From assembly GCF_004799145.2 (NCBI RefSeq), contig NW_021635274.1:1-64000 (forward strand): a DNA stretch of 64,000 nt, read 5' to 3'. The notes beneath the pieces are model-generated. The model had not been told where the DNA came from, ran no database searches, and saw only the letters and a list, made by a program, of their open reading frames with translations. Within the stretch, counting starts at the first letter, position 1. Each line of letters starts with the position of its first letter. The stretch is from Neltuma alba (lineage: Eukaryota > Streptophyta > Magnoliopsida > Fabales > Fabaceae). The position numbers were made by a program, and so were the translations under genes. Shown here piece after piece: positions 45,801 to 57,211 of the stretch.

Positions 45801-46868
45801 AAAGCCATAAGCTCCTATGACTTTGAAATGATCGAGGAAGATCACTGTGTTTATATCAAGTGGTTTGGAGACAACTTTGTCATTCTATCCCTCTATGTCG
45901 ATGACATACTACTGGCTGGTACCAATCTGAAACTAATAAAGATGATCAAAGAGTGGTTATCCTTGAACTTCGAGATGAAAGACATGGGCGAAGCAGAATA
46001 TATCTTAGGTGTTAAGATAAGAAGAGATCGTTCTAGAAAATTGCTGTCATTGTCACAAAAGGCATACATAGCAAAGATTCTTGAGCGTTTTAATATGAGA
46101 GACTGCAAGCCTATGGATACCCCTGTGGTTAAGGGACATAACCTAAGTGAGGAAATGCGCCCTACAAAACAATGCGATATAGAACGCATGAAGAGAGTCC
46201 CATACTCAAGTGCCGTTGGCAGCCTAATGTACGCCATGTTGTGTACCAGGCCAGACATATGCTTCGCAGTCGGACTTGTGAGTCGATTCCAATCCAATCC
46301 AGGAGTCAAACACTGGGAAGCTGTAAAGAGGATTATGAGATATCTAAAAGGAACCATGGACTATGAGCTATGCTATCAAGGAAATGGCCTTCGTGCGGAG
46401 GGTTATTCCGATGCTGATTGGGCAGGAGACCTGGACGAGCGACACTCGACGTCAGGCTATGCTTTCCTACTGAATAACGGAGCAATCTCCTGGAGCAGCA
46501 AGAAACAAACGTGTGTGTCTCTTTCATCCATGGAAGCAGAATATGTAGCCTGTTCTGCAGCTGTCCAAGAAGCTGTGTGGCTCAAAAGATTCTTAGTACG
46601 ATTGGGAATCCATGGTGGGAGTGAGGGACCAACTCTGATTCACTGCGATAGTCAAGCAGCAATCGCCTATGCAAAGGACCCTAAGTACCACAATCGTACT
46701 AAGCATATAGACATAAAGTATCACTTTGTAAGGGATATGATCGCTAAGAAACAAGTGACAGTTCAATACTTGTCCACTCATAAGATGTTGGCAGATCCCC
46801 TAACCAAGCCTATAGCTAGAGATCCTTTCGTTAAGCATGTAAAGGCCTTGGGCATGCGTAGAGCATGA
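42875..46868 (+). pseudogene. Gag-Pol polyprotein of the young copia element, two frameshifts
   Basis: Start ATG 42875 (MSQRGIKSIIADLVGG). A one-base loss near 42965 moves the frame; the main part is open at 43000-44472. CCHC knuckle CYACQQKGHYAKDC at 43660-43701, protease WVIDSGATDH near 43789, IN zinc domain from H near 44197 to CEHCLAGK near 44293. A second one-base loss near 44440 falls on the first catalytic Asp region of integrase; the remainder is open at 44418-46868. Downstream: IN end (TPQQNGVAERRNR), RT with QMDVKTAFLNG and YVDD at 45894-45905, RNase H with DSQAAIAYAKD, and the copia end KHIDIKYHFVRD. Stop TGA at 46866-46868. Everything apart from the two losses looks intact, which fits the near-identical LTRs. 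Confidence 0.93.
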
Positions 46869-48035
46869 TGTATTGAACTCCTTTTTCTTTTTGATCCTTT
46901 TTGTTCAAATACGCAGGCACAAGGCATGTTGTACTGAACCTTTTCCTCTTACTTAGTAATTCAATGCATTTTATCCAGTTCAAAGAAATTTTTCTTGTAT
47001 ATTTGTGTATTTATACATGCATAGGCACAAGGTATGCAATACAATTATGTCGTACAGGTCACAAGGTTGGCTCACTCACACGAGCAACCGCCTCGCTATG
47101 TTCTCATGGGATATAGAAGGTTAGACAGCAGATGATCACCATGAGATGGTAGAGAAGAATCACTGCACAAATGTCACCTCAGCTAGACTGAGATGAGACC
47201 CATAAAAAGTTTAGGCCGAATCATGGATAATGTGTCATCCATGAGACCTGTAGCCAGACAAGGAACTCTTTACTAGTGAGACGTCATATATAGTTGTGAT
47301 GAAAGAGCTCCTGGTTCAAATGTTGGAGTACATTTGGAACTTAAGTCTGTACGGTGCTATTAAAACCAAAAGCGACATACTCCACTTAGTGGATTGAGCA
47401 CCGTAACATGCAATTCATACTGCATGAGCTCACTCAAATCCGCAACAAGGGACGTAGATGGAAGATCCCTGATCCGTTACGATGTGAGTCCCAAAAAGGA
47501 AATAAACCTTTCATAATGCCCTTAAGACTTAGACAACATCACAAGGTTTTGGTTTAGTGACAGCTACTCTAGCCTAAACCCCATGGTCAAGAATGATACG
47601 ATCTAACGGGTCAAGACTGAGAAAGCGACTATGCCAAATCTAAATGATGAATAGTCAGAAGGAAGGTTTATCCTGAAATACACATCTACGTTGGTGTCTG
47701 TGACATGTCCCTTGCAGGTTGAACAGAACAACTAAGCAAGTGTGGATACCATACGTATGAAAAAGGCAATCTGAGTAAACAAAATAACTCGAGAGGGATT
47801 AGATATGCCACAAGTAAAGTGTATGGATAAAACTAGGGCATTCGAGGCAACAAGCATACAATTTGCAGGTATACCAAGGGTGTTCTTGTGTGCTGGTCCT
47901 GCATAAAGGATTCCTAGTGCACAGGCGCCCGAACCGATGACGTCATGCCCACGCGGTCACGGCAGACACCTAGTATGAAGCAATGAAAGATTTAGCTATC
48001 GCACGATGGACAGCCCATCAAGTGCGAGTGGGAGA
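46869..48035 (+). other. 1.2-kb noncoding spacer and polypurine tract
   Basis: No open frame of note. AGGCACAAGGCATG (about 46915) and AGGCACAAGGTATG (about 47023) form a short direct repeat. The purine-rich GAGTGGGAGA just before 48036 is the likely PPT. Confidence 0.7.
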
Positions 48036-48607
48036 TGTTAGATTTTTGGGCTTGGATCCGCCTTTGATGGGCCGGATTATTTGACCCGGTATAAAGAGAA
48101 TATATCAGTCAAATATCCAAGCGATATCATGATATGTTTGACTTGGTCAAACATCCTGAATCATATCCAATCGGTTACGATATAAATCTAATTAATTTAT
48201 ATTGTATAGATTAAATATATATTAAGTATATATATTTAGAATTGATTAAGATTGATTCTGGATTTGAATTCAAAATATCATGATATTATGAGATAAGGAT
48301 ATATTATATCTTATCTCAGATTTTATCTGATGGGCTCAGTGGATATTTTTATGCTACCCAAAATATCCCTGACAAAAGCTATAAATAGAGGCTTCCCCCC
48401 ATCAGTTCAAATCACTCCAGTAGTAGAGCTTTCCTACTATCTCTCTCTCTCTCTTATTTTCTTTCTTGCAAAAGAGGTGCTCTGCTGTGCACTTAAAAGC
48501 TTAGACTTTTATAGTCTAGCTTAAGCGTGAGTTAAGAAGATCCGACCGACCCGACCCGAGATCCGACCCGGTATGTTTTCGATCCATTCTCCAATATTTT
48601 TCTAACA
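48036..48607 (+). repeat. 3' LTR of the young copia element (572 bp)
   Basis: TGTTAG...CTAACA, two substitutions and a 19-base deletion relative to the 5' LTR. Confidence 0.95.
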
Positions 48608-48690
48608 GTTGTGGTCTGAAATCTAGTTAATTTCATGCTGTTGTTTTACTTCTAATTCTGAGAATTCTCTAGAAAAAAAACCAAAGATTG

Positions 48691-48855
48691 AAACTTTCAT
48701 ATGATGCCAATGCAAAGTTGCTACGTGACTCTGGAATTTTTCAACAGAGACTTCAAGAGTGTACGATTAACTTCCTTGTTAAGGAGGAGGATGCACTAAT
48801 TGTTGATACTTCTCTGTATGAATGCAACTGCCAAATTGGACGACGACGAGGATGA
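48691..48855 (+). pseudogene. Exon-like fragment, unrecognised, inside the large Mutator-like structure
   Basis: Open forward stretch ending at TGA 48853-48855: LRDSGIFQQRLQECTINFLV then KEEDALIVDTSLYECNC. Balanced composition and GC-richer codons than the flanks suggest real coding ancestry. No start codon; family not recognised. Confidence 0.35.
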
Positions 48856-49561
48856 TGAGGAAAAGGAAATTAATTTGAGAAAAACTGTTTTCAGCCCGTT
48901 CTTAGACAAATGCCATAGTTGATTCTACTTGTGTGCTATATCATTCAAAAAGGGAATCAATTGGTGAGTTCTTTATTATTTGTAGTTTTTCATAGCGAAC
49001 ACTTGTATAAATTCCTTTTTTCATTCTTTTTAGAGTATCCTTTGTATACATTCTAGAAAAAAATCAAGATTGACATGGTAATCGGTTGCCACAAAGCTAT
49101 TCTTCACTACTACAATAGCCTTTTCATTTAGCTAACTTCTGATGTCCCAAGTCCTGACAATAAGTTGCGTTCTATTTGAATCAGCACAAATGGACAAGGC
49201 TTAAGTTATCTATATATCTTTTGCATAATATTTACATTCTATTCATTTTTATAAAATTTCTATGAAAATATTATTTATCAACGACATGAAAAATATTACC
49301 CATCTCAAATGATGAATAAAACAGAGGGCATGTATTCGGTTTATTATTTACATTGACCAAAAAGAATGTCATACATTGGCCGCATAAGCTAGTTTTGCAA
49401 TCTCACCATTGAGAGAAGCAATTTAGCATATTCTTAATGTTAATCATCTCAATATATATATAGCAACAATATTTTCTTTGACTGGGACATTTCCATCATA
49501 TCTTAAATGTACAGACTACAAAGGAAAGGGAAAATAATTTTACATTGTACAGGGGGAAAAG

Positions 49562-49771
49562 CTACCAAGGTAAAATTGCAATAAACTCCTTTGTCCATTC
49601 AAGATACCCCTCTGGAAAATCGTAGATAATATATCCAATAGATCCAAGGCCAATGTACTGCATTTGTTTTGGCCAAACTGTAGCTGCATTAGCCTGTCCA
49701 ATGACGTGCCTTGCTCTTAGGCATCGCAATGTATAATTGCAGTCAGTGATACACCAAAGCTCATAATCACC
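49562..49771 (-). pseudogene. Exon-like fragment (last exon?), reverse strand
   Basis: Reverse strand, open for 69 codons to TAG (49562-49564). Reads RHVIGQANAATVWPKQMQYI then GLGSIGYIIYDFPEGYLEW and KEFIAILPW. Highly protein-like with Trp/Tyr/Gly. It is preceded on that strand by an acceptor-like AAGCAG near 49776. I do not recognise the family. With the LRR-like fragment at 50254 it could come from one captured gene. Confidence 0.45.
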
Positions 49772-50253
49772 TCAAACCTGCTTATCTATACTACCAAACA
49801 TTCATGTCTTTAGAAGAACCCATCTACTGCTTCAAATTCTACAACCTAACCATGCCCCCTATTTGCTTTAGCATCTATGGTCGAAGGACTTTCTCATCTG
49901 CTGGGCATGCACACGCAGATTTCATAAGATTAAGCATTCAAACTACTACGTATAATACTCATTATTCATTTCCAAAGATATATGTTCTAATCTAAATGCT
50001 GAACACTAATTGGAAATAAAAGTACTCATGTAAAATATCTCAAAGTCCACCTATTTCTATGTAATGAATGCATGAATCCTTAAACCTAGTAAAAAACTTC
50101 AACATATAATGCAAAGTAAGGTATGCATGTGTTGGAAGTTAGACATGATATAATTCCAGGAACTTCATCAAGAGAATATGCAAGCCAAAGAAAAAGGATA
50201 CACGGACATGATACAAAGTGAAGAATAAATTGTAGATGAAGTTCACAAATATA

Positions 50254-50571
50254 TCACTGATTAATCTCTTCCAGACACTCCAAATTGGAAGCTGCACTTG
50301 CAATGTCATGGCTAGTTAATTTAGTGCACCTAGTCAAATCCAAAAACTTGAGCTTCTTACACTCCTGACATAATGCATTGAAGCTTTTAGCTAATAATTT
50401 GGAAAACCTAATCTTAAGGCGCTCCAGAAGTAGCATAGAATTTGCGACAGCTGCAGCCTCAAAAAAATTAGAAGCCAATTTCAAGTTCTTAGAACAATTC
50501 AATGCAGAAAAACTAGAAACCAAATTCAAGTAGGCAGAAGAAAACCAATTTAGATTTTGTGATTTAACCAA
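50254..50571 (-). pseudogene. Leucine-rich-repeat fragment, F-box/LRR-like, reverse strand
   Basis: 105 codons on the reverse strand. The end part (CKKLKFLDLTRCTKLTSHDI then ASAASNLECLEEI) matches the cysteine-containing LRR consensus CxxLxxLDLxxCxxLTD of plant F-box/LRR proteins. The N-terminal half is Leu-rich with weaker repeats. No F-box visible. Located between the right arm and the centre of the Mutator-like structure, as for a captured gene fragment. Confidence 0.5.
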
Positions 50572-51090
50572 TTTTGCTTCTTGTTTTCTCTTAGTGAAAC
50601 AAATTTTGCTTCTTGGATTTTAACTTTCACAACCCAGATGAAACTAAGAAGCGTTGAAATTTGCAATCAAGATTTTAGCTCCCAACAGTGAGTGCAATTT
50701 TCAAGGAGAACTCTAGCCGGTGAATGATCAAAGCATGGAATCAATCTTCCTCTCGAACTCAGGTTCCGCCAACAAGCCAACTCAACGGGGCAATCGGAGC
50801 ACATCTCGAGGTTGAAGACAGAGAGAAAGGAGGGGTCCTTGAAGGGGCGAAGCTAGGACTTGGAGTCGACTCGGAGTGCTGACTCGGCATCTCCTAGCTC
50901 ATCTTCCATCGGCAAAGTTTGGGCTTCTGCAAACCACTTCTGGCTGCCGTAACAGTCTATCTCCCAAACACGTTGTAACCCAGGGAGAGAATATGTGCCA
51001 GGTTGGATTAAATAGATTTGAAATGGAGCCTTTGATTGGTCAGTGTTCAATTGACCTGGTACTCTGGGAGTACCAAAGAATTTTTCTCCC

Positions 51091-53498
51091 AGGTGTCTAA
51101 TTTTATGTAGTATTGATTTCTCCCAGGTATTAATTAATTTTATACACACACATAGTCTTATCTGTTTAGCATACTTGTTATCAGTCAAATCCAAACTTGT
51201 GGATCATTTTATATATTTTTTTATTTATTAAACAAAAACTCTTGTTATTAACATTGTCACTTTGAAATTCACTTATTTTGATCTGATTGAACAAGCTCCT
51301 AAATCTTTTCCTTTAAAATCATCCATGCCTCTGCATATATGCACGTTGATTACCAAGTTTGCAATTTGGATCAGTTACATTGATCAATTGCTATAAAAGC
51401 TGCTGATATTTTTGAATTCTTAGCAATTAAAAAACAACTTGTCTTTGCTATGAATGACAAATTGATTGCGCTCCTATTATTGCTGAGCAAGTAAATTAAA
51501 GATGATGAACTTGTTTTGAAAAAATTAAATTATTACACCACAACCTAGGGTTATGGTGTAATAATTTAATTTCCTCCTTCAAATATAATATTTATCCAAT
51601 TTTATAGGTGATCAACATTCAGGTTTACGTTTTATGATTTGTATTATTCACAAGAAAACACATCTTAATTAATTAGTACTTTGGGACAATTCTTTCATCC
51701 ATTTTATTCAATATGCGAACTGCTCATAGATTAAGATATTTTTAGGCGCAAATACTATTTTTATGAGCTTCTACCATGAGATTCTTTAGATATGATGCTC
51801 CATGCAGCACCTTACCTTGATCCACCAATAGGATTATTTTATTTAACTTCAAACCACTAAGAGCTAGTTTTCAGTCCTGGAAAGAACAATTTCTTTTTCC
51901 CACTTACTTTCTAGGCAACTTGTAACGAATAAAATATATAATTAGCAAGGCTTAACATCCAATACCCTAGCCATTGGCCCATCCAAAAGGATACATATAC
52001 TCATATACACAATCTAGGCATAATAATAACCATATATCAACATACAAGCCATCCCTGTCAATAGTGGTTACCATAGTGTATTTGTCCTTAACCATCTCCT
52101 TATAGAGAAATATTTACATGACAAAATATATATGCATATTATATCCTCACTCCAAAATAGTAAAATATAAGAAACATTTTAAGCAAAATATACACATAAA
52201 AGATCTTCAACTCTCTTCATCTTCAAACTCCACCAATCACTACTCCCTTGCCCTTAAAAGTACTTGCTTTTGCTATATGACATGGAAGAAGGGGTGAGAT
52301 TCTAAAGAATCCCAATAGTAACAAAATTCCTTTATGTAATCATACAAGATCACAAATAAACTTGCTACCAGAGTCAAAGAAAACAACACCTTGTAACCAA
52401 ATATAATCAATGATGCCAATACATCATATACTTACATAATCAATAAAAGCACTCAACTTTCCTCAGCATAGAAATTTCCAAATTCAAATCCTCTTCATCT
52501 CAAATAAAACACAACATGTAATCTAAGAAACACAAGTATATACACCCTCTCCTTCAAACCCCAACAACCTGACAACTTACTTAGATAAACAGGGACATTG
52601 GATTCGAAAACATCACAGAAACAAATCAACACACGTGCAACACTGAGACTTATTTGATCAAGTTTCAAATTGCAACTTCCTACCATTATTTCCTTCGGTC
52701 CATGGTTTTCCTTTACAACTCTGATTTTTAATCTACCATCCACTCACCAACAACACAGAAAATGGAATAAAGAAGGGTAGGAAGATGTTAAAGAGCCTTA
52801 CCTTACGCTACATCACTGGTTGCATGTGAGTTCTAAGGTCCCTCCTCCTCCTCCTCCTCCTCCTCGATCTCTCTTTTTCTCTCAACGCTCTCTGGTTTAG
52901 TATGTCAAAATGGGGAGGGAGATGATGCTTAATAAGAGTGAAACATCACGTGAGAGTGGAGGGAGGCAAATTTTTGCACTATTGTGCCCTTTAACTGGTT
53001 TTTGTCCTCACTTTCATTCTTTATTTTTCCATAACTGTAAAGTAAATTCAGAAATTAATCTACAATATTTTACGTTGATTTTCCTTATCCAATAGCTTTC
53101 TTGATCCCTAAAATAATTTTTATAAAAATTCCAGGTCAAAAATCAATTCCCAACTATTTTTCTTGAATTTCCCAAAAACAATATGTCTTAAATTTGCAAA
53201 ATTAGGTTTATAATTATTTAGACCTTATTTTAAGGGTCTTAATCTCAACAATTTCTCTAAAATTTTTCTCCTTCATCATGCTTTAATTAAATCCATAAAA
53301 TTGGGGATATTAGACTCCATTCCCCTAAATGATTTTAAAAATATACTCTGTTTTTAGAAATGAAAAAACAGAGGTAAAGTAGGATCATGTGATTTTATTT
53401 TCATATTAACAATTTTCCCAGTCCAATCCAATCGTTTTCATAGCACCGTTAACAGGTTGGTTCATATTTTGTTAACTTATTATTTGTCATTAAAAAAT
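51091..53498. other. Intergenic DNA with a CCT microsatellite
   Basis: No gene recognised. A (CCT)n tract of about nine units at 52840-52865 is followed by CT-rich sequence, which could be a 5' leader of a reverse-strand gene; the reverse frame at 52495-52743 has no recognisable domain. A second TTTCTCCCAGGT at about 51118 echoes the end of the right arm (51083-51094). Confidence 0.4.
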
Positions 53499-53712
53499 GG
53501 GTTATACAAATTTTGGTCCTTCAAGTTTGTTCTCATTTAGTTTTGGTCCATCAAGTTTTAAACCATAGATTTTGATCTCTCAAGTTTCTTTTCATTTGAA
53601 ACATTAGTCCCTATAATTCAATAAAAATTTAAATCATTTTGCCCCTAATTAAAACTTAAGAAGCCAAAACCAAAATGAAAACAAATTTTGGGACTAAAAA
53701 TTATATTAACCT
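53499..53712. mobile_element. Mutator-type MITE (about 214 bp)
   Basis: Ends GGGTTATACAAATTTTGGTC and, inverted, GGTTAATATAATTTTTAGTC. Flanks TTAAAAAAT (53490-53498) and TTAAAAAAA (53713-53721) are a probable 9-base duplication with one change. Noncoding. Confidence 0.65.
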
Positions 53713-53968
53713 TTAAAAAAATCAAAAGAATTTGATTTACAAGAGTCCATTGGAAACTCAACCAGAGGAATCATTCTTCCTTAAGCAAATCTAAAAAGTG
53801 GAACACTTCAAACTGGATTATTGGTTCCATTGGTAGTATTAATAAGTTTAATGTTACTAAGATCCATTGGAAATTTCTATCTTTTTATATATTTTAGAAG
53901 TTCCTTCAAAGAAGATAGATATTATTTAAATTCTTAGAACATGTTTAGGTGGCATTTTCTAGGATTTA

Positions 53969-56789
53969 TGTCATATCCTATAAATTTTAACCCTGATTAT
54001 GGGAATAAAAAATTAAGTCAAGGGTCAATAGGAAAAATAGACTAACTGACGAAGCCATGCATGACATAAAATTTAGACAAGGTCCAAACTGATGTTTTCA
54101 TAATATCCGATATAGGCAGGACAGACTATAAGGGGTGTTAGAAAAATTAAAAAATTTCCCAAAATAGGAAGTGTGGAGAACTGAGAATTTAGAATAGTAT
54201 ATGAGGTCCCAGTGGTGAAAAAAGGATAAACATAAATTATTACAGAATTTATAGGATTTATCAGAATTTTATGACCAGGGAAGGATTTTTTACTATAATT
54301 AATTATTTGAGCTACCAGAGGCCTCAATAAATTTGAAACAAATGTCAAAAAATTATTTAACATATTATTATAAATTTTAAAATTATCTCTAGCCTCAGGA
54401 TATGAAGGAAATTTTTTTGGATAATTAGCAATGAAATTTTATCGATTAAACCTAATTTCAGAGAAAATTTAATACAAAAGCTTAAAGGTAGAAATAAATT
54501 CCAAAAAAATTCATGAGACCTTTTTATATTAAAAGAGAATTTTTTTATGAAGAAAAATGAATTTTTGTAGGCCCAGAACTATTATTGAAAATATTAACTG
54601 ATATAGTGAGTTTTGACTTGAAATTAATAATTTTTTATTGGACCACATCCCCCCTTCCTTTACAATTAGTTTTTGGCTAACTTTGGGCCAAGAAAACACA
54701 AAAAATTCATGCATCCCATGCTCCCTCATGTAAGAAGAGTCTAAGCCCAAAATAAGTCTAAGAAGATCAAGAAAAATCACAAGAGAAGGGACACTTGGCA
54801 TGACCTAAAATTGAAGGATTGTAAGAAGGAACACATGTCCCTTGAGGGGGCAGAATTTTAGGCCATTTAGGAGGGGATTTGACCAGCCCAAGAACTCTAT
54901 AAATACCCCCTCACAAGAGCTACATTTCAACCAAAATAGAGAAGAACAAGGGGAAACTCTGCTGCATCAAAAACTCAACCAAAACAAGCCCTATAACCGT
55001 GCAAGATAAGGGAAAGTAATCAATCTTCAATCAAGGATTCATTAAGGTATATTCAACTTGATTTTGGTTAGGTTTAAGAGCTATTTTGGCTAAAGTTTCA
55101 TAACAAAATCCTAGGGTATTATGCTGGCAAAATTTTGGTCACACTAAGAAAGGATTAAGGAAGAATAAAAACCTTGAATATGAGCTTGGAATGGCATGTT
55201 TGATTGATATTTGGAAGAAATCCTAAGTTCTGACATTAAGGATACCATTTAGCCAATCTTGGTTCTTGAAGTTAGAAATTGTTTCAATATGATTCAATAA
55301 TTCCAATGAGTTTAAAATGTGATTTTGTATAGGAAAACACTAAGAAAAAGTGTTTAAAATCATGGGAATAAAAAATAAAAACTAATAACCCCTAAAACAC
55401 CCTATTCGGCCAACATGAGTTAAGGGGGAAGGAGTGTGATTTTATAAAATCTGAATTGATATTTGGATTCTACATGAAAAATTGCATAGGAATGGCTTAA
55501 GAGATTGATTGAAATAAAGAGAAAACAATAATGTTATAAATCAAGGAAGAAAGGGTTTATATGAGTATGTTATTGAATAATAGTGGTCATGCTTTGAATT
55601 ATTAGTGATATGAAATGTATTTATACTTGGATTGATAAGTATTGTGCAAAAAAAAAAAAGGAGCATTAAAGACTTTAAGGAGGCTGAATTATATGCCTAA
55701 GCAAGAGGCAGCATTGAACTCATAATTTGATTAACTGCTATCTTGCTTGGTTGAATATGCATATGTTACTTTTTTTGTATTGCCATGATGTGATTGAGCA
55801 AACTATGTGATTATGTGTGAACTTCTATGTATAATATGCTTTGGCAATATGCAATGTGGAATGGCTTTAATGATATGATATGTGGCTCTCCTTCCATGAC
55901 AGTGAAAAGCATATGAAATGTTGCATGATAATTCAAGTTTTATGGTAACATGTCATATTTTTGCATAGCATGATTAGCATGATAATTATGATTCATTGTT
56001 ACTGAGATTTCCTATGAAATGTCATTCCTTTATGTTCAAAATATTCACCAAATAGGGGTTGGACCAAGCAAGGAGAAAGGCAAGGAGATTGTTTTGGGAG
56101 AAAATTGATTTTTATGCCTTTTGGAAGAATATTTTGTAATTATATGTGAATTAATTTGGATTATTGTGATGATGACCCAAGATGTTATGCATGTGAATAT
56201 TTGATCAAGGAATCATGTTTAACCATGTGATATGTGAATGAAATAGTCCAATGGTGGTAAAAGAGGAGAAAAGTCAAGAAAAAGCATAAAAAGGGGGATA
56301 AAATAACCTTAATAATGCCTCATTTTTACACCAACTTGATTCAAGTCAAATCATTGAGATTTTGGTTAAAACTTGGCAAACTTGTGGATTATATTTTTAG
56401 CTTTAAAACAAGTGGTATTTAATTAAATTTGGAGTTTTGTACAAAAATTTATACCTAATCCAAAGTTAGGCATAAATTATGAAAAATTAGAAATTTACCA
56501 TATGAATAGTACCACTTTGTGTTAATTTTGGGATTGACTGATAAAGGCTGGATACCAGCAGGCATTTTTCTCTGAAGATCATATTAAGAGTTTTAAATAA
56601 AACGTGGAACCACCTTATTTCAATTTTTCTAGAATTAGTTATAATTTTTTAAAGTTTGGCTTTGGTTAGGGTTACATGACTAGTAACCCGAATTTAATGA
56701 ATTTTAAATTTTTCTAACCTAAGACCATAAGAAATGGTTCCAAATGGTTTTATTTGATATATAATGTGATTTAAAAGGTAGGTGTGACA
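53969..56789 (+). repeat. Solo LTR of family X (2821 bp)
   Basis: Starts TGTCATATCC and ends GGTGTGACA. Flanks ATTTA (53964-53968) and ATTTG (56790-56794) are a probable 5-base duplication with one change. TATA box TATAAATA at 54898-54905 followed by CCCCCTC, conserved in the reversed copy. The part after 55045 aligns with 10665-12406. No internal region, so a solo LTR. Long LTRs with TGTCACATCC-type starts are common in plant Ty3/gypsy elements, but the superfamily is not proven. Confidence 0.78.
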
Positions 56790-56939
56790 ATTTGAATTAT
56801 ATTAGATATATTGTCTTTTTTCTACGCAACATGTTCATACCATTAAATAAAATAATGTAATGTTGAATCCATGGTCATCGACTGAATTTCTTTTCATTAA
56901 AAAGATAAAATGAGTGTTACTTTAAATGTCAAAATAATA

Positions 56940-57209
56940 CTCCTCCGGTCCTTAATATAGGACCTAATTGTTGAGTTGGTTTTGGTCCTAAATATAAGAC
57001 TCATTTATCATATTTATCAATTTTCTCTAAATTACCCCTATAGATATTCTCTAAACCATAATCAAGTAGAAAAGGGAGAAAGGTATTAAGAAAGATAATG
57101 ATGGTGTTTTAGAAAAAACATGTCACATTTCTTATAATTAACTAATTTACCTAACTTCCTTAATCTAATCAAATTAGTCAAATGGGTCTTATATTAACGA
57201 CCGGAGGAG
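56940..57209. mobile_element. Stowaway-like MITE (270 bp)
   Basis: Ends CTCCTCCGGTCCTTAATATA and the inverted right end ATATTAACGACCGGAGGAG. TA at 56938-56939 and 57210-57211. Best preserved of the four Stowaway copies. Confidence 0.9.
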
Positions 57210-57211
57210 TA

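Larger units (their letters stand above)
40385..48607 (+). mobile_element. Young Ty1/copia retrotransposon with pre-gag ORF
   Basis: The LTRs (40385-40975 and 48036-48607) differ by two substitutions and one 19-base indel. Target duplication GTTGT is perfect (40380-40384, 48608-48612). Order: 5' LTR, PBS, about 1-kb leader with hairpins, extra ORF, gag-pol, 1.2-kb spacer, PPT, 3' LTR. Two one-base frame losses in gag-pol. With a rate near 1.3e-8 per site per year the two substitutions imply an insertion age near 0.13 million years (assumed rate). Lineage not assigned. Confidence 0.95.
36540..51090. mobile_element. Large Mutator-like structure with about 0.5-kb inverted arms
   Basis: The left arm (36540-36613 continued at 39477-39915) is a 80-90% inverted match to the right arm (50610-51090). 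The outermost bases are GGGAGAGAAATTCTTAGGTA and, inverted, GGGAGAAAAATTCTTTGGTA. With the three nested insertions removed, the original element would be about 3.2 kb. No transposase seen; several exon-like fragments lie inside, so it resembles a Pack-MULE. No matching target duplication was found, so the outer edges may be rearranged. Confidence 0.65.

Noticed and set aside
45893..46357. 154-codon reverse-strand ORF
   Set aside because: Lies wholly opposite the RT/RNase H coding region of the young copia element; a shadow frame.
36540..51090. Reading the 0.5-kb inverted arms as a simple inverted duplication of a gene
   Set aside because: The ends are MULE-like and match the style of the smaller element with a perfect 9-base duplication in the same locus; nevertheless the outer target duplication is missing, so this alternative is noted as a way to refute the call.
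52495..52743. Reverse-strand ORF next to a CT-rich tract as a host gene
   Set aside because: No recognisable domain, no supported splice pattern; kept only as a remark in the intergenic entry.
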